A stretch of 64,000 nucleotides of DNA, taken from positions 62,001-126,000 of the forward strand of contig JAPXOZ010000001.1 in assembly GCA_033811195.1 (NCBI GenBank). The letters are read 5' to 3'. Below, one piece after another: positions 42,257-51,493 of this stretch. Each line of letters opens with the position of its first letter. Positions within the stretch are counted from its first letter, which is position 1. Below the pieces are notes generated by a model. It did not search any database, was not told where the DNA came from, and was given only the letters and a program-made list of their open reading frames with translations. This stretch comes from Cacconaster sp033811195. Lineage in GTDB: Bacteria; Bacteroidota; Bacteroidia; Bacteroidales; UBA932. Both the position numbers and the translations under genes were made by a program.

Positions 42257-43144
42257 ATGAAAAGAATCATCTACATCGCCATAATAATACTTGCCGTATC
42301 ATCTTGTGGCAATAATGGGAAATACGATGCACAGGGCACTTTTGAAGCAACCGAAGTGGTAGTCTCATCGGAAGCTACGGGACGCATCTTGAGTTTTGAC
42401 ATTGAAGAGGGAATGCCGGTTAAGGCTGGTGTAGTGGTAGGCACAATCGACAGTCTGCAACTTTGCCTTCAGCATAAGCAGTTGGCTGCACAACTATCGG
42501 CGCTATTAGATAGCCGTCCGGATACAAAAGCACAGGTGGCTTCGCTACGTGAGCAGATAGCGAAACAAAAGAGTGAACTGAGACGTGTAAAGAATATGCT
42601 CAACGATGGTGCCGCTACTCAAAAACAATATGATGACATTGAGGCACATATACGTATTCTCAAAAGCCAGCTTTCTGCAACACTCTCAGCACTTGACAAA
42701 AGCACTGCTACTATCAATAACAATGCGGAAGCTCTTGAAGCACAAATGGAGGCTCTGGCCGACCGAATTTCAAAATGCAGTATAGTCTCCCCTATTGATG
42801 GCATCGTTCTAGTAAAATATGCAGAAGCAGGTGAGCTTGCAACTTTAGGCAGACCCTTGATGAAAATTGCAAACCTTGACAAAATTTATCTTCGCGCCTA
42901 TTTCACGTCCAATCAACTTGCAAATCTAAAACTTGGTGACGAGGTAACAGTTACAGCTGATTATGGTGGCACAGAGCTCTACGACTATGTAGGGCGCATT
43001 ATATGGATTTCGTCAGAAAGCGAATTTACACCAAAAACCATACAAACTGAAGATTCACGCGCAAACTTGGTCTATGCCGTAAAAATTGCCGTAAAAAATG
43101 ACGGTCGCCTTAAAATCGGATTGTCAGGCAACGTAACATTGTAG
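42257..43144 (+). CDS. HlyD-family periplasmic adaptor lipoprotein
   Basis: The 295-aa protein has a lipobox (ILAVSSCGN). The first half-lipoyl segment GRILSFDIEEGMPVKAGVVVG is followed by a coiled-coil hairpin (about 70-160) and the second lipoyl half ISKCSIVSPIDGIVLVKYAEAGE (key SPIDGIVL). It then has a beta-barrel part with LRAYFTSNQLANLKLGDEV. It would link the ABC permease pair to the TolC protein. It resembles E. coli YbhG in length and context. The start of the next gene is 1 bp away. Confidence 0.9.
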   Translation: MKRIIYIAIIILAVSSCGNNGKYDAQGTFEATEVVVSSEATGRILSFDIEEGMPVKAGVVVGTIDSLQLCLQHKQLAAQLSALLDSRPDTKAQVASLREQIAKQKSELRRVKNMLNDGAATQKQYDDIEAHIRILKSQLSATLSALDKSTATINNNAEALEAQMEALADRISKCSIVSPIDGIVLVKYAEAGELATLGRPLMKIANLDKIYLRAYFTSNQLANLKLGDEVTVTADYGGTELYDYVGRIIWISSESEFTPKTIQTEDSRANLVYAVKIAVKNDGRLKIGLSGNVTL

Positions 43145-43145
43145 T

Positions 43146-44045
43146 ATGAATGTCATCGAGGTAAACAGTCTCTCAAAGAGCTATGGAAAAGTTAAGGCTC
43201 TTGACTCAATCTCCTTTTCGGTAAAGCGAGGCGAACTGTTCGGTCTTATAGGCCCGGATGGTGCAGGCAAGACCACACTTTTCCGCTTACTCACCACATT
43301 GATCAATCCTGATAAAGGCAGTGCAACAATAGAGGGTCTGGACATTGGTAAAGATTACCTTAAAATACGCCCTCTTTTAGGCTATATGCCCGGCAGATTC
43401 TCACTTTATCCTGACCTTACGGTGGAAGAAAACCTCAGTTTTTTTGCCTCAATCTTTGGTGTCAGGGTTAAAGATTCATACGATCTTATTGCTCCAATCT
43501 ACCAGCAGATTGAGCCTTTTCGAAAACGCCAGGCGGGCAAATTGTCAGGCGGTATGAAACAAAAGCTCGCTCTCTCATGTGCATTGATCCACCATCCGAG
43601 TGTCCTATTTCTGGACGAACCGACAACAGGTATTGATGCGGTATCGCGCAGTGAACTCTGGGATATGCTGAAAAATCTAAAAGAAAAAGGGATTACTATT
43701 CTGGTTTCTACTCCTTATATGGATGAGGCTTCTCTTTGTGAACGCATTGCATTATGCAATGAAGGTAGAATTTTGGGAATAGACACTCCAAAGGGAATTA
43801 TTAAACAATTCAAATCGAGGCTCTATACCATTAGTGCCGATAATATGTATTCTCTGCTTGAAGCAGCGCGACAGGTCGAAGGTGTGGTGGATTGCTACCC
43901 ATTTGGACAAATGCACCACCTAATTGCAGATGCAACGTTTGACACACACAACTTTATGGATAAGTTAGGATTTTTGACCAACCTTACTATTGAATCTGCA
44001 AAACCTACCATTGAGGACGTATTTATAAATCTGATGAAACAATGA
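43146..44045 (+). CDS. ABC transporter ATPase, equivalent to the N-terminal half of YbhF
   Basis: A 299-aa ABC ATPase with Walker A GPDGAGKT (36-43), signature LSGGMKQKL, and Walker B VLFLDEPTTGID. The last 80 residues form a DUF4162-like accessory domain. The signature LSGGMKQKL and the Asp within GPDG are those of the first half of E. coli YbhF, in which both ATPases are fused. Here the two halves are separate genes overlapping by 4 bp. Confidence 0.9.
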   Translation: MNVIEVNSLSKSYGKVKALDSISFSVKRGELFGLIGPDGAGKTTLFRLLTTLINPDKGSATIEGLDIGKDYLKIRPLLGYMPGRFSLYPDLTVEENLSFFASIFGVRVKDSYDLIAPIYQQIEPFRKRQAGKLSGGMKQKLALSCALIHHPSVLFLDEPTTGIDAVSRSELWDMLKNLKEKGITILVSTPYMDEASLCERIALCNEGRILGIDTPKGIIKQFKSRLYTISADNMYSLLEAARQVEGVVDCYPFGQMHHLIADATFDTHNFMDKLGFLTNLTIESAKPTIEDVFINLMKQ

Positions 44046-44785
44046 GCGAAATAGTAATTTCAGTACGCAACCTTACCAAAAGTTTTGGCAATTTCATTGC
44101 TGTAAACAATATCTCTTTTGATGTTTACAAGGGTGAGATTTTTGGTTTTCTGGGTGCAAACGGAGCGGGGAAAACCACTGCAATGCGTATGCTCTCAGGG
44201 CTGAGCTATCCCACTTCAGGGAAAGGCACAGTGGCAGGTTTTGACGTTTCGCGCGAAGGAGAGATGATTAAACGCCATATCGGTTATATGAGCCAACGAT
44301 TTGCGCTCTATAATACCCTTACAGTCGGCGAGAATATCAACCTTTTCGCGGGCATCTATGGACTTGCGAAAAAAAGTGCCGAGAAACGTACTGAGGAGTT
44401 GCTTGCCGAACTCAAATTTTCGTCAGAGCGAGATACGCTCGTAGGCTCATTGCCGTTAGGATGGAAACAGAAGTTATCTTTTGCAATTGCCACGGTTCAC
44501 AAGCCTGATGTGGTCTTTTTAGATGAACCCACGAGTGGCGTTGATCCGGTTACCAGACGTCAATTTTGGGAAATGATTTACAAGGCGGCTGAGGGAGGGA
44601 CAACGATATTTGTTACTACTCACTATATGGATGAGGCTGAGTATTGCTCGCGAGTCTCAATTATGGTAGATGGCGAGGTGCGAGCTCTTAATACTCCTAC
44701 ACGTCTAAAAGAACAGTTTGATGCTGAGTCAATGGATGAGGTATTTCGTATTTTGGCTCGCGATGCAGAAAGAGGAGAGTTTTAA
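44042..44785 (+). CDS. ABC transporter ATPase, equivalent to the C-terminal half of YbhF
   Basis: The 247-aa ATPase has Walker A GANGAGKTT (about 39-47) and Walker B VVFLDEPTSGVDP. The signature motif is the divergent SLPLGWKQKL rather than LSGGQ, as in the second half of YbhF, so one composite site of the heterodimer may be weakly active. MSQRFALYNTLTVGENINLFAGIYG is the Q-loop region (key MSQRF). Overlap with the preceding gene suggests strict one-to-one synthesis. Confidence 0.9.
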   Translation: MSEIVISVRNLTKSFGNFIAVNNISFDVYKGEIFGFLGANGAGKTTAMRMLSGLSYPTSGKGTVAGFDVSREGEMIKRHIGYMSQRFALYNTLTVGENINLFAGIYGLAKKSAEKRTEELLAELKFSSERDTLVGSLPLGWKQKLSFAIATVHKPDVVFLDEPTSGVDPVTRRQFWEMIYKAAEGGTTIFVTTHYMDEAEYCSRVSIMVDGEVRALNTPTRLKEQFDAESMDEVFRILARDAERGEF

Positions 44786-44787
44786 CT

Positions 44788-45882
44788 ATGAAAAACAGCT
44801 TTCTATCCTTCATAAAAAAAGAGTCACTGCATATTTTGCGCGATAAGGTTACAATGCTCATTGTAATGCTTATTCCAGTAGTCTTGATAGTATTGTTTGG
44901 GTTTGCCATATCTACCGAGGTAAACAATGTAAATGTGGCAGTGGTAGCCCCCGAGCGCACCGATGGCGTGATTGATGCTGTCAATCGCATCGCACACAAC
45001 GACTACTTCACATTCTGCGGCTATATTAACCCGGAGCAGATTGATCAAGAATTACGTTCAGGAAAAGTGAGCGCCGTCATAGTCTTTGCCTCGGATTTTG
45101 ACCGCCGTATGAAGCAGGTTTCCGAAGGTTTACCCTCAACACCTATAATACAATTGATAGTTGATGCATCCAATGTCAATACGGCAGGTGCATCAACCGG
45201 CTATCTGCAAGAGGTCCTACTTGGCAATGAGTCACAGCAGGCAATGTTTGACACCAGAATGCTTTTCAATCCGCAAATGAAGAGCGCTTACAACTTCGTC
45301 CCGGGTATTATGGGCCTGATCGTCATTCTGGTTTGCGCAATGATGACTTCGGTATCAATTGTGCGAGAAAAAGAGGTAGGGACAATGGAGGTGCTTCTCG
45401 TTTCTCCTATACGTCCGACGAAGATTATCTTTGCTAAGATGATCCCTTATTTCGTTATTTCGTGTGTGGTATTGATAATTATACTGCTACTTTCTTATTA
45501 TCTGCTTCATGTACCTATGTCGGGTGGCGTTTGGGGTATATTTTTATTGTCGTTACTTTATGTGGTGTTGTCGCTTTCTCTGGGACTTCTTGTTTCGATA
45601 GTCGCCAAAACGCAAGTGATGGCACTGCTTATTTCGGCTATGGTAATGATGGTTCCCATGTTGTTGCTTTCAGGCATGCTCTTTCCCATTGAGAATTCTC
45701 CCAAATTTTTTCAAATATTTTCAAATATTGTCCCGGCTCGTTGGTACGTAGAGGCCATCCGTAAAATGATGATTCAGGGCTCTCCTTTTGTGGCCGTATG
45801 GAAAGAGTTTACAATACTGCTTGGTATGACCATCACATTCTTGGGCATATCGCTAATCAAATTTAACGATAAATTAGAGTAG
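44788..45882 (+). CDS. ABC-2 type permease (YbhS-like)
   Basis: A 364-aa permease with one N-terminal membrane helix (VTMLIVMLIPVVLIVLFGFA), a periplasmic domain of about 130 residues, and five C-terminal helices. SIVREKEVGTMEVLLVSPIRP is the conserved ABC-2 coupling motif. It pairs with the next gene, as YbhS pairs with YbhR. It lies 2 bp after the second ATPase gene. Confidence 0.9.
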   Translation: MKNSFLSFIKKESLHILRDKVTMLIVMLIPVVLIVLFGFAISTEVNNVNVAVVAPERTDGVIDAVNRIAHNDYFTFCGYINPEQIDQELRSGKVSAVIVFASDFDRRMKQVSEGLPSTPIIQLIVDASNVNTAGASTGYLQEVLLGNESQQAMFDTRMLFNPQMKSAYNFVPGIMGLIVILVCAMMTSVSIVREKEVGTMEVLLVSPIRPTKIIFAKMIPYFVISCVVLIIILLLSYYLLHVPMSGGVWGIFLLSLLYVVLSLSLGLLVSIVAKTQVMALLISAMVMMVPMLLLSGMLFPIENSPKFFQIFSNIVPARWYVEAIRKMMIQGSPFVAVWKEFTILLGMTITFLGISLIKFNDKLE

Positions 45883-45886
45883 TGCC

Positions 45887-46990
45887 ATGAGAAAATTTAT
45901 CGTATTATTACAAAAGGAGTTCATAAAGATTCGTCGCGATTCGTTTCTACCCAAATTGATATTATCTTTTCCCATACTGATAATGCTCATCTCACCTCTG
46001 CTTGCTACAATGGATGTGCGTAATGTCAATGTTGCGGTTGTAGATCTCGACCACTCAACTACCTCTCACCGCATTATATCACACATCAAGGCTTCGAATT
46101 ATCTATCATTGGTCGGAGCAACATCAGAATTCGACCTTGCTATGCAAGGCCTGGAGAAAGGTGCGGTGGATATTATAGTGCAAATACCCGATCACTTCGA
46201 GCGTGATATGATGATAGCTACACCGGAAAGAATAAGTATCATCGCGAATGCGGTGAATGCCGTCAAGGGTTCCATGGGCACACAATATGTTGTACAAACC
46301 ATAGCTCATGCGCTTATTGAATTTCGCACCGAAAAGGGGCCAAATCCATTGTCCGAATTGGTAACTGTACAAAATCGCTTTAATCCAACACTCAATTACC
46401 GCCATTATATGATCCCTGCTCTCATGATTATTATCTTTATCCTCGTAGGTGGTTTTCTGCCTGCATTGAGTATTGTAGAAGAGAAAGAGATCGGCACGAT
46501 TGAACAGATAAATGTCTCTCCAGTAAATCGCTTTACTTTTATTCTGTCAAAACTAATACCCTATTGGATTATAGGTCTTTTCGTACTTTTAGTGGCAATG
46601 CTTATCGCACACCTTGTCTATGGGCTTTTACCTGCCGGCTCTATATGGGTTATATTGCTTGGTACTGTACTTTTTATTTTGACAATTTCCGGATTTAGTC
46701 TCACAGCTGCAAACTTTTCTGATACAATGCAACAAATAATGTTCGTATTGTTCTTCTTCATTATGATTTTCATACTGATGAGCGGACTGCTCACACCTAT
46801 CGATTCTATGCCGGATTGGGCGCAAACCTTTACACTCCTGTTACCACCACGTTATTTTGTTGACATTTTACGTTCAGTTTATCTGAAAGGAACAACCCTT
46901 GCGGAACTTTGGCAAAACTTCGTAGCCCTCGGAAGTTTCGCTATCATCTTCAACATTCTCGCTGCTGTTACCTATAAAAAACAAGCATAA
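45887..46990 (+). CDS. ABC-2 type permease (YbhR-like)
   Basis: A 367-aa permease with the same layout as the preceding gene: first helix LILSFPILIMLISPLLATMD, a periplasmic domain, and SIVEEKEIGTIEQINVSPVNR (ABC-2 motif) before the membrane bundle. MSGLLTPIDSMPDWAQTFTLLLPPRYF is the conserved C-terminal loop (key LTPIDSMP). The substrate is unknown; E. coli YbhFSR exports cations and some drugs, but that cannot be transferred here. A bulged hairpin with a T run at 47032-47056 probably ends the operon. Confidence 0.9.
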   Translation: MRKFIVLLQKEFIKIRRDSFLPKLILSFPILIMLISPLLATMDVRNVNVAVVDLDHSTTSHRIISHIKASNYLSLVGATSEFDLAMQGLEKGAVDIIVQIPDHFERDMMIATPERISIIANAVNAVKGSMGTQYVVQTIAHALIEFRTEKGPNPLSELVTVQNRFNPTLNYRHYMIPALMIIIFILVGGFLPALSIVEEKEIGTIEQINVSPVNRFTFILSKLIPYWIIGLFVLLVAMLIAHLVYGLLPAGSIWVILLGTVLFILTISGFSLTAANFSDTMQQIMFVLFFFIMIFILMSGLLTPIDSMPDWAQTFTLLLPPRYFVDILRSVYLKGTTLAELWQNFVALGSFAIIFNILAAVTYKKQA

Positions 46991-47031
46991 TTTTCATAAC
47001 ATAAAGCAAGTCTGAGAACCGCAAAATAAAA

Positions 47032-47056
47032 ATATGGCGCCTATCGCGCATTTTTT
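47032..47056 (+). terminator. Probable terminator of the efflux operon
   Basis: ATGGCGC and GCGCAT pair around CTATC with one bulged base, followed by six T. Confidence 0.6.
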
Positions 47057-47092
47057 CAATCTATTGCTATAGGAAATTTGATCTTATTTAAT

Positions 47093-47100
47093 TATCTTTG
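47093..47100 (+). promoter_or_regulatory. -7 promoter box for nrfHA
   Basis: TATCTTTG matches TAnnTTTG exactly and ends 16 bp before the ATG at 47117, ruling out the in-frame start at 47078 upstream of it. Confidence 0.68.
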
Positions 47101-47116
47101 CGAAGATTTGTATTTT

Positions 47117-47695
47117 ATGAAAAAATTATTGAACATCATACCCCGCGTCTTTGTTGTACCGCTATTTGTTTTCGCCGGTATAATTGTAGGACTAGGTGTA
47201 TATACAGCCTATATCGCCCGGCTTCATACTTATGCAACAGATGAGCCTTCGGCTTGCATAAATTGCCACATTATGGTCCCTTATTATCAGTCATGGGAGA
47301 AAAGTTCCCATCGTGAATGGGCCCATTGCAATGATTGCCATGTTCCACAAGACAACTTTGTCAACAAATATGCATTCAAAGCAGCTGACGGATTGTACCA
47401 TTCGGCTGTTTTTACTTTAAGGAACGAACCTATGTCCATTCGTCCCCGTAATGCCAGCAACGGAGTTATTATGGAAAACTGCGTTCGCTGCCATACGCAA
47501 CTCACCACCGAATTTGTAAAAGTAGGAATGATAAGTTACTCGGAAGCTTCTCAAGGAGAAGGTAAGGCATGTTGGGATTGTCATAGAGAGATACCTCATA
47601 CCGTAGTGAGTAATATCGCTTCCTCACCTAATGCAATAGCGCCATTACCGGAGTCTCCTGTTCCCTCATGGCTGAAAGAAATGATAAAAAAATAA
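47117..47695 (+). CDS. nrfH: Cytochrome c nitrite reductase membrane subunit
   Basis: The 192-aa tetraheme NapC/NirT-family quinol dehydrogenase passes electrons from menaquinol to NrfA. It has one N-terminal helix (VVPLFVFAGIIVGLGVY) and four heme sites: CINCH followed by IM (the Met ligand typical of NrfH heme 1), CNDCH, CVRCH and CWDCH. The start at 47117 (MKKLLNIIPR) is set by the promoter box that overlaps the longer frame. nrfA follows 15 bp downstream. Confidence 0.94.
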   Translation: MKKLLNIIPRVFVVPLFVFAGIIVGLGVYTAYIARLHTYATDEPSACINCHIMVPYYQSWEKSSHREWAHCNDCHVPQDNFVNKYAFKAADGLYHSAVFTLRNEPMSIRPRNASNGVIMENCVRCHTQLTTEFVKVGMISYSEASQGEGKACWDCHREIPHTVVSNIASSPNAIAPLPESPVPSWLKEMIKK

Positions 47696-47710
47696 AAAAC
47701 AATATAGACT

Positions 47711-49207
47711 ATGTGTAAGAAATTAGCAGAATCGATCAGACGTAAACCCATAATAGGATGGGTATTATTTGTCGCAGTTATGGTTTTGGTTTTCTTGCTG
47801 GGACTACTGGCAGCGTCTATCACCGAACGCAGAGCCGAGATAGCAACGCTTTACAACAACAAGAAAGTTGAAATTACAGGCATCAATCCCAAGAGCGAAG
47901 AGTGGGGATTAAACTACCCTCGCGAGTATAATACCTGGAAAAAGACCAAAGAGATGGACTTCAAGAGCAAACATATGGGTAGCAATACCGAAGATGTTCT
48001 CGCAGCTCGTCCTGAAATGGTTATACTCTGGGCAGGTTATGCTTTCTCGCGTGATTACACCTCCCCAAGGGGCCACATGTATACCATTGAGGATGTAACC
48101 CAAACTTTACGTACCGGTACGCCCGGTCCGGATGTCAAAGACATGCAGCCCTCGACCTGCTGGGCATGTAAAAGTCCTGATGTACCTCGTATGATGCAAG
48201 AAGTTGGAATTGAGAATTTCTACAAAGCTGGCTGGAGCGAGTACGGCACTGAGATCGTAAATCCTATAGGATGTGCAGACTGTCATGATCCTGCAACTAT
48301 GAACCTCACGATTACCCGTCCTGCTCTAATCGAAGTATATGAACGTCGGGGAGAAGATATTGCTGACGCAACACCTCAGGAAATGAGATCACTGGTGTGC
48401 GCTCAATGCCACGTGGAGTATTATTTCAAGGGTGATGAGAAATATCTCACATTCCCTTGGGATGGTGGCTTTACCATGGAGGATATGGAGGAATATTTTG
48501 ACAATGCACAATATGCCGACTGGACACACCATTTGAGCAGGGCTCCTATGCTGAAAGCTCAGCATCCCGATTATGAGTTATTTATACTAGGTCCTCATGC
48601 TAAGCGTGGTCTCTCTTGTGCAGATTGCCATATGCCTTACATAGCTGAGGGAGGAATTAAATATTCAGACCACCAGGTTGTGAGTCCATTGAAAAACATC
48701 TCCTCAACCTGCCAGACTTGTCACAGAGACAGCGAGGAAGAGTTGAGAAATTATGTTTATGAGTATCAGGACAAAGCCCTGGAGATTAGGGACAGAGTTG
48801 AAGTAGAGTTGGCTAAAGCTCATATCATGGCAAAAATAGCGTGGGACAATGGAGCAAAAGAGGCAAGAATGAAAACTGCTCTCCAGCTAATTCGTCAGGC
48901 ACAATGGCGCTGGGATTTCGGAGTTGCATCACACGGAGGATCATTCCACGCACCTGTTGAAACACAGAGAATCCTGGCTCATGGTCTTGACCGCTCTATG
49001 CAGGCCCAGCTTGAGCTTCAGAAGGTTTTATTTGAATTAGGTGTAACCAAGTTTGAGATACCCGATATTTCTACCAAGGCAAAGGCTCAGAAGTTTATCG
49101 GACTTGATATGGAGAAGCTCGAAAACGACAAAAAGAACTGGATCCAGAACACACTGCCCACTTGGATAGAGACAGCACGTGCAAACGGCAAGTTGGGAGC
49201 AAACTAA
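47711..49207 (+). CDS. nrfA: Ammonia-forming cytochrome c nitrite reductase
   Basis: The 498-aa catalytic subunit reduces nitrite to ammonium with six electrons. It has an N-terminal hydrophobic anchor (about 15-34) and five heme sites: the active-site CWACK (150-154), then CADCH (188-192), CAQCH (230-234), CADCH (303-307) and CQTCH (334-338). The CxxCK motif is diagnostic of NrfA, and KYSDHQ at 317-322 is the active-site His region. No CcmF/NrfE-type lyase is nearby; the CcsBA genes downstream presumably attach the hemes. An intrinsic terminator follows. Confidence 0.97.
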   Translation: MCKKLAESIRRKPIIGWVLFVAVMVLVFLLGLLAASITERRAEIATLYNNKKVEITGINPKSEEWGLNYPREYNTWKKTKEMDFKSKHMGSNTEDVLAARPEMVILWAGYAFSRDYTSPRGHMYTIEDVTQTLRTGTPGPDVKDMQPSTCWACKSPDVPRMMQEVGIENFYKAGWSEYGTEIVNPIGCADCHDPATMNLTITRPALIEVYERRGEDIADATPQEMRSLVCAQCHVEYYFKGDEKYLTFPWDGGFTMEDMEEYFDNAQYADWTHHLSRAPMLKAQHPDYELFILGPHAKRGLSCADCHMPYIAEGGIKYSDHQVVSPLKNISSTCQTCHRDSEEELRNYVYEYQDKALEIRDRVEVELAKAHIMAKIAWDNGAKEARMKTALQLIRQAQWRWDFGVASHGGSFHAPVETQRILAHGLDRSMQAQLELQKVLFELGVTKFEIPDISTKAKAQKFIGLDMEKLENDKKNWIQNTLPTWIETARANGKLGAN

Positions 49208-49229
49208 AACAAACATCCATTACAATTCT

Positions 49230-49269
49230 AACGCCTACATATATGTTTATTATAATGTAGGCGTTTTTT
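49230..49269 (+). terminator. Intrinsic terminator between nrfA and the ccs genes
   Basis: AACGCCTACAT pairs perfectly with ATGTAGGCGTT (11 bp, 14-base loop) and runs into six T. No promoter box is visible between it and ccsB. Confidence 0.85.
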
Positions 49270-49278
49270 ACAATAATT

Positions 49279-50556
49279 ATGCAGCAAGAGAATAAGCGTA
49301 AATTTTGGCAAATGCCATGGGGATATCCTGAAAGCATCACTATAACAGCAGGAATTGCTTTTGTGGGATTTATGCTACAAATAACTATAAAGGAATTTAA
49401 TTTTTATCTGCTTACTTCACCGGTTAATCTTATTGTAGGAGCTTTAATTATAGGATTTTGCCTATCAACTCTTGCTTTTAGGCAATCAAAGTTCCTCAAG
49501 TGGTTTACGAGCGTGCCTTTCTCAGTATGCATTATTACGGCTTTGCTTCTGCTAACCCTTATTATGGGGCTTACACCTCAAATAGGTGCTGGACCGGGAA
49601 ACAGGAACTTCTTTGCTGTGCTGGGATTCACCAACATGATCGCTTCATGGCCATTTATTCTTATATATCTTACCACACTCCTCTCTCTTGGATCATTAAT
49701 AGTTCGCCGACTGGCTAAATTTAACATTAAGGATTATGGCTTTTATCTAAACCATCTTGGATTATGGTTAGTCTTTTTTGCCGGTGGTCTGGGTCATGCA
49801 GATATGGAGCGATATATTATGCATGTCAGAGAAGGAGAAGTAGAATGGAGGGTTTATGACGAAGAAGGAACTGTAAAGGAGTTACCCATAGCTATCCAGC
49901 TCAACGATTTCGATATGGAGGAGTATCCACCAAAATTGACCATTATTGATAGAACATCCGGAGAACCTCAACCACAATCAACACCTGACTACTATCAGAT
50001 AGATACAAAAACACCGATAGGAAAACTTTACGGATGGGAGTTGGAAATGAATGAGTATATCCATCAGGCAGTACGCAACAGCGACAGTACCTACCGCGAA
50101 ATGCCAATGCCTGGAGCCACACCTGCTGCATACATCACAATGACCAATTCCTCAACAGGCGAAACTCGTAAAGGGTGGGTCTGCGGAGGCAATCAGGCAC
50201 AACTCTATAAGAGCCTGGAACTGAATGAGCAATATGCTGTTGTGATGACGGTCACCGAACCTAAACGCTTTATGTCAGACATAGAGGTTTATACACCTGA
50301 CGGGGCAACCAAAAGCGCTATATTGGAAGTAAACCACCCTGTGCGCATTAATGGCTGGACTATATATCAGTATGGATACGACAATGCTGCCGGACGACTC
50401 TCCTCCTATAGCAGTATGGAATTGGTCTACGATCCATGGATAATACCGGTATATATAGGATTTGTTATGATTGCTATTGGTGCTATAGCGATGATATTGA
50501 GAGGGCGCTCATCGAATCGTAAAACTTTGTTAACCGATAATCAAAAGGAGGAGTAA
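49279..50556 (+). CDS. ccsB: ResB/CcsB-like cytochrome c biogenesis protein
   Basis: The 425-aa membrane protein has three N-terminal helices (ITAGIAFVGFMLQI, NLIVGALIIGFCL, VCIITALLLLTLIMGL), a fourth near 140-165, a large periplasmic domain with PVRINGWTIYQYGYD, and a final helix (IPVYIGFVMIAIGAIAMIL). This is the ResB/CcsB layout of the system II heme lyase; the NrfI protein of epsilonproteobacteria is a fusion of this part with CcsA. It should present apocytochromes NrfH and NrfA to the heme-bearing CcsA. Confidence 0.85.
   Translation: MQQENKRKFWQMPWGYPESITITAGIAFVGFMLQITIKEFNFYLLTSPVNLIVGALIIGFCLSTLAFRQSKFLKWFTSVPFSVCIITALLLLTLIMGLTPQIGAGPGNRNFFAVLGFTNMIASWPFILIYLTTLLSLGSLIVRRLAKFNIKDYGFYLNHLGLWLVFFAGGLGHADMERYIMHVREGEVEWRVYDEEGTVKELPIAIQLNDFDMEEYPPKLTIIDRTSGEPQPQSTPDYYQIDTKTPIGKLYGWELEMNEYIHQAVRNSDSTYREMPMPGATPAAYITMTNSSTGETRKGWVCGGNQAQLYKSLELNEQYAVVMTVTEPKRFMSDIEVYTPDGATKSAILEVNHPVRINGWTIYQYGYDNAAGRLSSYSSMELVYDPWIIPVYIGFVMIAIGAIAMILRGRSSNRKTLLTDNQKEE
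50546..50551 (+). promoter_or_regulatory. Full Shine-Dalgarno sequence before ccsA
   Basis: AGGAGG lies within the last codons of ccsB, 10 bases before the ccsA ATG. Such a perfect site is unusual here, where most leaders are A-rich without one. Confidence 0.6.
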
Positions 50557-50561
50557 GAAGA

Positions 50562-51347
50562 ATGAACTGGGATACCTTTATATGGTTTGCGTTACCTGCT
50601 ATGATATTGTGGGCCTGCGCCGGAATTGTAGTTTATCGTACAAAGAGCAAAGTGTTAGCTGATGTTTTGATGATCACAGGAATATCTATTTACACTTTAT
50701 TTATTATAGGCTTTTGGATCAACATCGAACGTCCTCCGCTTCGCACAATGGGAGAAACACGTCTTTGGTACTCCTTTTTTCTATCGGTTGTGGGCTATGT
50801 AACATATCGCAGATGGAAATATCCGTGGTTATTATCCTTTTCCGCATTAGTAGCCTCCGTATTTATCTGCATCAACCTGTTCAAACCGGAAATCCACTCC
50901 AAAAACCTCATGCCCGCTTTGCAAAGCATATGGTTTATTCCTCACGTTACCTCCTATATCCTCTCTTACGCCATGTTTGGCGCTGCGACTATAGGAGCAT
51001 TTGTACAACTCAGAAAGATTAATCGAAAGGGCCTTTCCGATAAAAAGATTTTTGATTTCCTTGACAATTTAGTCTATGTCGGCTTTGGCTTTCTCGTACT
51101 GGGTATGTTGATGGGATGCGTGTGGGCAAAAGAAGCCTGGGGACACTACTGGACCTGGGATCCAAAAGAGACATGGGCTTTTGTAACTTCTATGGCATAT
51201 CTGGCTTATATTCATCTCAGGCTACAGGGGAAGAAATACGAAAAAACTGCCCTATGGCTCCTTCCTGTTGCTTTGATCCTCCTGCTAATTACGTGGATTG
51301 GAGTAAACTATCTCCCCTCCGCACAAGGAAGCATTCATGTGTACTAG
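50562..51347 (+). CDS. ccsA: CcsA-type cytochrome c heme lyase
   Basis: A 261-aa integral membrane protein with about eight helices. The tryptophan-rich heme-handling motif is WGHYWTWDPKETWAF near residue 192, flanked by conserved His residues (WFIPHVTSY before, NYLPSAQGSIHVY at the end). With CcsB it forms the system II synthase that attaches heme to CxxCH. It probably also handles the unusual CxxCK of NrfA, for which epsilonproteobacteria use dedicated NrfI; that point is inference. Confidence 0.92.
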   Translation: MNWDTFIWFALPAMILWACAGIVVYRTKSKVLADVLMITGISIYTLFIIGFWINIERPPLRTMGETRLWYSFFLSVVGYVTYRRWKYPWLLSFSALVASVFICINLFKPEIHSKNLMPALQSIWFIPHVTSYILSYAMFGAATIGAFVQLRKINRKGLSDKKIFDFLDNLVYVGFGFLVLGMLMGCVWAKEAWGHYWTWDPKETWAFVTSMAYLAYIHLRLQGKKYEKTALWLLPVALILLLITWIGVNYLPSAQGSIHVY

Positions 51348-51401
51348 GGGCGAGTTATTAATTTGGAGTTCTGAGTATCATATCCTGAAATAGGTTTACA
51401 A

Positions 51402-51445
51402 TTACAAGAACCCCGAAAGTTGACCAACTTTCGGGGTTCTTGTAA
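51402..51445. terminator. Perfect 21-bp bidirectional terminator
   Basis: TTACAAGAACCCCGAAAGTTG and its exact complement flank a 2-base loop between the convergent ccsA and rubredoxin genes. The terminal A and T bases are few, but the stem is very stable. Confidence 0.8.
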
Positions 51446-51493
51446 CTTGGCAGCTTTAGGCTGGAGAAGGCTTTATTCTTACACCTTATTATA

